Shown piece after piece: positions 58,287 through 64,000 of a stretch of 64,000 nucleotides of DNA (position 1 is the first letter of the stretch; every line of letters starts with the position of its first letter). The position numbers and the translations under genes are program-made. The notes beneath the pieces were generated by a model that worked only from the letters and a program-made list of their open reading frames with translations, searched no databases and was not told the DNA's origin. The stretch comes from Bromus sterilis (lineage: Eukaryota > Streptophyta > Magnoliopsida > Poales > Poaceae), in assembly GCA_950022295.1 (NCBI GenBank), contig OX465597.1:186001-250000 (forward strand). The letters are read 5' to 3'.

Positions 58287-58703
58287 GTAACCCAACTCCT
58301 TAAACCTAGCCACCCGACAGATGTGTAGAGTTCATAGTGGATCTTATGCCAGGAACCTCACCAATTTCCAGACGCCCATACAAAATGGCCTCACGTGAGT
58401 TAGCTGAGCTTAAAATCCAACTTGAATCTTTTTTGGAAAAAGGCTTCATCCGCCCTAGCTCATCGCCATGGGGTTGCCCCGTTCTGTTCGTAACAAAGAA
58501 AGATGGAGCAAAAAGGATGTGTGTAGACTATCGCCCGCTAAATCTAGCGACGATAAAGAACAAGTACACACTGCCCAAGATGGATTTGAGATTAGGTTAT
58601 CATCAGAATCAAAATCCGAAACGAGGACATTCCAAAAACGGCTTTTACTACTTGTTATGGTCTTTACGAGTACACCGTCATGTCCTTTGGTTTAACCAAT
58701 GCT
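58287..58703 (+). pseudogene. pol: A2 reverse transcriptase fragment
   Basis: It opens with CVEFIVDLMPGTSPISRRPY and ESFLEKGFIRPSSSPWGCP, the palm entry of gypsy RT, then VDYRPLNLATIKNKY. After YTLPKMD it jumps to LRLGYHQ, so about 17-20 residues between two similar (S/P)KMD motifs are deleted. A frame change follows and the sequence reads AFTTCYGLYEYTVMSFGLTNA to the F insertion; the YxDD catalytic box is outside the window. Confidence 0.85.
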
Positions 58704-60075
58704 TGATGCCCCACAGGCGTAAGGGATCGAGATAGTCTTCGCGGGTAAGTTAACCCAATTTATTGATTCGACACACGGGGAGCCAAATAGTATTTATAAG
58801 CTTAGACAGTTGAGTTTTCAATTCAACCGCACCTGAAATATACTTGCTTGCAACGATAGATGAGTGGTAACGATAATATGATAGTGATAGTGGCAATAGC
58901 AAAAGTAACAACAAAAGTAACAACTAATGACCAGCAAGATTGAAAACTCTGTAGGCTAGGGAGATGGATGGTTGGGTGCTACATGGATGAGAGTGAACAT
59001 ATAATAGATTCCAACACGGGGCAAGGCACACAGAAAAGCAATGATCATCTAGGAAAATATCAAACATTATGTATGTATCCCGTAGGTAGTTGTGCGTGCT
59101 TGCAATAAGAACTTGCACAACATCTTTTGTCCTACCATCCTGCTACGAACAGGGACAAAAGGAACTTATGGAAATTAAGGTGCTCCTGTCAAAGAGCACC
59201 GGAACAAACCAATAAACTCAATGGATACAAGGAATCCTCAAATCATGGACCATCCCCTTTGGTGTCCCAAGCTGTCACCTTTGGGATCGCCGGTTCCGGA
59301 CCATAATAGGTGCATACAACTCATAGATAAAATCTAGCACACAAATATATTCATGAAAACACATACGGTTCAGATCTGAAAACATGGCACTCGGGCCCAA
59401 AGTGACAAGCATTGAGAACAACAAGTTGTAGCAAAGATGATAAACACCAAAGTAGATGATAGGCAACATGCCCGCAACAATCTGACGAACTATTACATGA
59501 TTAAACTCATCCAATCCCTACCATCCCCTTTGCCTACAGCAGGGAATTACTAACACATATGAAGAGAAGTCATGGAGGATGAATGGAGTGGTGATGGCGA
59601 TGACGATGGTGATGATCTCCCCTCTCCGGAGGCCAAATCAGCCTCTAGATTAGCCCTCCCGAAGAAGTACAGAGGGTGGCGGCGGCTCCGCGACGGAAAC
59701 TGGGAAAACGACTTCTGTTCTGGGGTTTTCTCGTCACGGGGATAAATAGGAGTCTTGGTAGGGCACCAGAGGAGGGGGGGAGCTTCCAGGCGGCCAGAGG
59801 GCGCGGCCCCACCCCTGTCCGCGCCAGGGGGGTGCCTGGGGCCCCCAGAGCTCCCCTTTGGTCCCACTTCTGGCTCCTGGCTCCCTCGGGTGCGTGGATT
59901 TTCTGGGAATTTTCTGGGACGTCTAAAAATCCATTTTCCTGCGCACAAATAAACCATGCAGGAAGCTCTGCTGAAAACAGTGTTAGTCCGGGTTAGTTTC
60001 CTCCAAATCATGCAAGAATGAGGGAAAAACAATAGCAAAAGTGTTTGGAAAAGTTAATACGTTTGAGACGTATCA
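58704..60075 (-). repeat. F 3' LTR (1,372 bp)
   Basis: On the minus strand it begins TGATACGTCTCAAACGTATT and ends CCTGTGGGGCATCA. The sequence is distinct from B-type LTRs but has the same layout: GC-rich block near 59780-59880, AT-rich flanks, conserved TCAATAAATTGGG near the end. Confidence 0.88.
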
Positions 60076-61924
60076 ACTCCCCCAAGCTTAGCATATTGCT
60101 TGTCCTCAAGCAATTCATTTCAACGAACTGGACGCGACAAAGAAAACTTTGACAAACTCTTTTGCTTCATTAGATGTATATAATCATGTACTACGAAAAG
60201 AGTGTAGCAGGTATTGAAACAATGCTATAAGGACAATGCACGAAGAAATTCTTCTTTCATGTGATCAGTCACAAACAACTAAAAGTAAATAATAAGCTAC
60301 TGAAAATCAAGACAGGATCAAAATGCACATAGCTTGAACATACTTGAGTAGCATTTCGCTAGCCTCCATGAGTGAAGCAAAACATAAATGCAGAAATTCC
60401 TCCGGAGTTTTAAAGGTGACTAGAACTCAGTATTTCAGACTAGCAATAACACAAGCATGCAGAAGACAATGTAATACTTTGGGACAATGCATGTTACACT
60501 AAGAATGACAACTATGCTCTTATAGTTGGTGCTTTGAAGAAAGAAGGGGAGACTCTCGAACCGTGGCTTTTGATGGCAAGGTTGAAAACCCGTGAAAGGA
60601 AGCAAAGACTAAACATGTGCCAGAGCTCTTGGTTTAGGAGACAGAGATAAAACATTTTTGAGAAGTGCAACTTTCCAGTCAACGGTGAACGGTAAAGGTC
60701 TCTCAATATCTCCCATGCCAACCATATAAAATGCCTTTTTGCTTACACATATTTCCTTATCCATAAATCCTTCGATGGTCTATGGAACCTTTTATTTTGC
60801 CTCAAGGATGGAAGGAGGGTATCGTTCCACCTATCTTAAGCAGCATTTGGTCCATTTCACTCCATCATCAAGTATGAGGGAGGTGTAACTCTCATATATA
60901 TTTTTTTTCTTTTTCTGTTTTGACTACTTAAAACTTCCGTCAAAATATATTTGGCATGAAAGATATTGATTTCCCCTCACCGTACCATGAGCTTGTACGG
61001 TTACAAAAAAAGGGAAGCTTTTGAATAAATTTTGAGATGGCACAAGAAAGTCTAAGTTAGGAGTGGCCGGTAAATACCACATATAGGTAGGTATGGTGGA
61101 CTCAAATGGAACAACTGGGTTTGAAAAGGAGTTTGGAAGCACAAGAAGAAATCCGCTTGGTGCGAGCGAAGGCTAGCAAAAGACTGGGAAGCGACAAACT
61201 AGAGAGCAATAACTGTCATAATCATGCAGAGCGACAAAGCAACATTGAATCGGGCATGAAAGTGATATAACTATTCTGAAACAAAAAGATCATCAAGGCA
61301 AAAGTAGACTTTATAGTCATAAGCATATGTGAACATGTGCCAAGTCAATCCAAAAATTCTCCGAAGGGAAATACCACTTCAGTATGCCAAACCATGAACA
61401 ATGCAATGCATGTAAATCATTTCAACAACACATTATGTACTCTAGCTATTTGAGACCAGCCACAAGGAAAGCATGAACACTGGGAAAGCATTGTAAACAT
61501 AGCACTATGTCGCTACAAGCTGGTCTCTAGATCATAAGTACAGGCATATGTACAAAAGTAGAAACAAGAAGAGTTCATACCGGTTTTCCTTGTTGCTTCC
61601 CTTCCGTCGATCTTCGTCATTACTGCCTGGTCATTTGCATGATCGAACGTAGGAAATATAATCAAATGCCATCACGGACTTGAGCTGGACTCTGAAAACA
61701 AAGCAAACTAAAGAGAGAAAGGAAATCTTTTGGGGTTTTTTAAAGGTTAGAAGAAAGAAAAAGAAAAGAGACAATCTTTTTGTTGTTGTTTGAAAAGTAA
61801 GAAAGAAAGAAGAACGGGCAAAAGCTTCGAAAATATCAAAGCGAATAATATGGATAATACAATGGAAAAGTGAGAAGGCCACGTACTCCCCCAAGCTTAG
61901 GCTTTTGGCCTAAGTTGGTAGTAG
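60076..61924 (-). other. F noncoding 3' region
   Basis: No coding potential. AAGCTTGGGGGAG-type purine tracts stand at both borders (60077-60091 and 61886-61898). Confidence 0.55.
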
Positions 61925-63137
61925 CTAATGTCCCCAGGAGCCTCCTCCTCCAGGGTAGTACGGGTAAGTCCAAGGGTCGTATGAGGCTTCCGGTGTGTAC
62001 ACCGAAGTCCTCGGATCCTCCCACGAAGAAGGATCTGCGCTCCAAGCAGAGGAAGACCCTTCACCAAACTGGGTGACGGTCTCTCCCTGGAAAGGTGGGA
62101 ACTCACCATGCTCCTCCTCGTCAGGCACAACCCCCTCCATGGGGTTATGAAACTGACGCTGGACCACGAACTCATCGAACTGGGTAGCATTAAAGGACCA
62201 TCCGTTCCTGCGAGAAAAATCAAACAAAAGAGGTGCAGGTAGACGGATCTTGCGTTCCGTGGTGGCTCCGAAACGCAAGATATAATCAAGGTTACCAAAC
62301 TCGGAAGTCATGGTAACAAACTTATGCCTTTTCATAGCAGCAAGGTCAAAACTTAAATAAGTAAAAGGCTTATCATCGGGGTGTGGGGTGCCATTAAGAG
62401 ACTCTAGGATAAGTGTGGCGTAAACGCCACCAAATAAGTCTCCCTTGTTACCGTTCATAGCAAGGCGTCGAGAAATTGAGGCACCCACATTATAATCAAA
62501 CCTCCCTGAAAGGGCGGTTGCCAGGATAGCAATATCCGGCGCAGATATGTTGCTCGTGTTGTCACGAGCTAACTCCCCTCTAGCAATATAGTACGCAAAA
62601 TACCTGAGGTGTGGGAATAAGATGCTGGAGATCTTTGACCGATGAATATCCCTTGTATCCATGCATGCTACAGAGAGAGTTGAAGACGGTTCTTAGCTCG
62701 GAGGGCTGAGAGCTCATCTTCGCCGTCAGTCCCACGTTTGGCACACCTATTATTTCACAAAACTTTTCCAAAGGCATGGTCAAAAGATCATTGTAAATTT
62801 TAAACTCAACAGAACCAGCATCAAGGTTATATCTAAAATTGTTAATAAAACAGGAGGTGAGTTTTTTATACTGTACAACACGGCACGTTGCGAGCCGCGT
62901 CAGACCTGCATTAGCACAAAGATTATAGAACTCCTCCTTAATTCCTGCAGCTTCATGGAATTCATCGCACGGGAAAGTCATTGCACGTGCTTGATTTGTG
63001 TCCTCCAACAACTCTAAGGGCACATGATCTTCGTTGTATCTCACCCTAGCAGTCGAGGGCGAAGCTGAAGCTCTCGTAACTCGATCGGAGCGCTCGAGCC
63101 TTTTCTTCCCAAGCCACCCCTTTGCTCTTCCTAGCAA
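61925..63137 (-). pseudogene. F env-position ORF (Athila ORF-like), frameshifted
   Basis: ATG 63137 opens a frame that ends at 62580; the protein continues in a second frame overlapping near 62600 and ends at 61925. The first part has CDEFHEAAGIKEEFYNLC and EFKIYNDLLTMPLEKFCEIIG; the second has LRYFAYYIARGELARDN, GRFDYNVGASISRRLA and NKGDLFGGVYATLI, and a Gly/Tyr/Ser-rich tail. These match the extra ORF downstream of pol in Athila-type elements, sometimes called env-like; I see no clear signal peptide or membrane helix, so an envelope role is not supported. The upstream half may extend beyond the ATG. Confidence 0.7.
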
Positions 63138-63399
63138 ACTCTTTTCTGAAATTTTTGAAAATTTACAAAAACAAGGATTTAAACAAAGTGAGTTAAGGCA
63201 AACTACTCAACTCACTTACCTAAGGCATAAACTTGCATCAAAACTTGGAAAATAAAACTCTACACATGCATGCAAGTTCACATAAACAGCACCAAGAGCT
63301 ACTAAATACTCACAAATGAAGCCACCAAACAAAAATCTAATTGGAGGGGTGAAGGAGTTACATACCAGGGAGTGTTTTCTCAAGATTTCGGCTTGAATG

Positions 63400-63740
63400 G
63401 TGGGCTGTAGAGAGAGATCGAAAATCGCCTCCAAGAACAGCAAGAACGCAAGAACCAAATGCAGAACTCGTGTTTTTGGAGAGAGAAGAAGGAGGAGGAA
63501 GAAGACATACCTGGAAGTGGGGCCTGTGGGCCCCAGGCGCCCTGTGGGCGCGGCCAGGGGGCAGGCCGCGCCAGCTGGCCTTCTGGGCCACTGGTGGCCC
63601 CCCTGGTCAGCCCCAGGTGCCTCTGGGTCACTCCCGACATGGAATTTTTTTTCTATTTTTCTGGAATTTTTCTGAAAACTTCACTTTTGAAAATTTCTCG
63701 GAGTTCAAAAAGCTGCAAAACTTTCTGAAAACTTAAAGCG
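63400..63740 (-). repeat. LTR-like GC-rich block inside F
   Basis: GGGGCCTGTGGGCCCCAGGC and GGGCGCGGCCAGGGGGCAGG followed by TTTTTCTGGAATTTTTCTG resemble the GC-rich core and its flank in the LTRs of F (59780-59940) and B, in the same orientation, but lie upstream of the env-position ORF. Confidence 0.55.
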
Positions 63741-64000
63741 GTGATTAGTATTGTAAAGCTTCAAAAACACAAAAACTTGGTACAGCAAAGAGAATGAAAG
63801 CCAAAGCAAATGAAAACATAACAAGCTTAACTTTTTACCTATATAAAACAAGCTTACTAGTAAGGTTGATCAAGTCTTACCAACAAACCGGCGATATACA
63901 GAACAAGAAGTCTCACCCCTTATGAAGTGATCATTGCACCCGAAACAGAAGAAAAGGATGCGGAGAAGGATGATTCTCCCAAGGTAAGAGAAGACGGAGC
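63741..64000. other. F internal sequence at right edge
   Basis: The last 120 bases look codon-like on the + strand (GAAACAGAAGAAAAGGATGC) but the frame is short and I cannot assign it. Confidence 0.3.

Larger units (their letters stand above)
36370..58703 (+). mobile_element. A2: Ty3/gypsy chromovirus, outermost host of the nest
   Basis: Own sequence is at 36370-37921 and 50187-51336 and 58287-58703; more lies to both sides of the window. It provides part of the 5' LTR, primer-binding site, leader and a piece of reverse transcriptase. It is interrupted by C (left), B, B' and F. Gag, protease and the start of RT are missing between leader and RT, so a large deletion preceded or accompanied the B' insertion. 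Confidence 0.8.
58704..64000 (-). mobile_element. F: Athila-like gypsy element, 3' part
   Basis: The 3' LTR (58704-60075) and about 3.9 kb of internal sequence are present; the 5' side is past the right edge. It inserted into the A2 RT; the left TSD would be ATGCT (58699-58703). A polypurine tract CTAAGCTTGGGGGAG (minus, 60077-60091) adjoins the LTR. Confidence 0.85.

Noticed and set aside
61925..63137. Functional envelope gene in F
   Set aside because: Position and similarity fit the Athila extra ORF, but it is frameshifted and shows no clear signal peptide or membrane segment.

Overview
The window is wholly transposable-element DNA from a large grass genome, most likely Triticeae (wheat, barley, rye or Aegilops). 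The reasons are LTR ends of the TGATACGTC type, gypsy lineages with 1.4-1.6 kb and 4.1 kb LTRs, big CACTA elements with subterminal repeat arrays, and deep nesting. I see no intact host gene, tRNA, rRNA or CRISPR array. Family names are avoided where I cannot run a library search; elements are called A1-A3, B, B', C, D, E and F.

Nesting was worked out from terminal motifs, target-site duplications (TSDs) and empty-site comparison. The outermost element is A2, a + strand Ty3/gypsy chromovirus. Its 5' LTR (36370-37921 and 50187-50683; the rest lies left of the window) is split by C and B. Its primer-binding site (50688) is followed by a leader and then directly by a degraded reverse-transcriptase piece (58287-58703). 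C (6160-36369) is a non-autonomous, probably Tat-lineage gypsy element inserted in the A2 LTR. C is itself interrupted by A1 (1-6159, same family as A2) in its 5' LTR, by CACTA element D (10113-19624) and by CACTA element E (21496-33488). B (37922-50186) is an Athila-like gag-protease element in the A2 LTR and carries a solo LTR of family A (A3, 39502-43569) at the very end of its own 5' LTR. B' (51337-58286, minus strand) is a sister of B with a different coding cassette. F (58704 to past the right edge, minus strand) is an Athila-like element with an env-position ORF, inserted in the A2 reverse-transcriptase codons.

Coding content: A1 keeps RNase H, integrase with all visible catalytic residues, and a chromodomain, broken by one frameshift. 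C keeps gag-protease with several in-frame stops, the last part of pol, and two antisense gene-like units; one of these encodes a B3-like DNA-binding domain downstream of a TATA box. D and E each carry a tnp2-type transposase gene and a second accessory gene; the tnp2 genes have nonsense or frameshift lesions. E also carries a Ulp1-like domain lacking the expected catalytic His and Cys, and an 83-residue ORF with an RNase H1 N-terminal (hybrid-binding) domain and a C-terminal membrane helix.

The most unusual points are the RNase H1-N/membrane ORF and pseudo-Ulp1 in E, the duplicated 5' leader in front of both E genes, the antisense B3 gene in C, the 200 bp fold-back upstream of the D transposase, and the 65-67 bp repeat arrays recurring across C.
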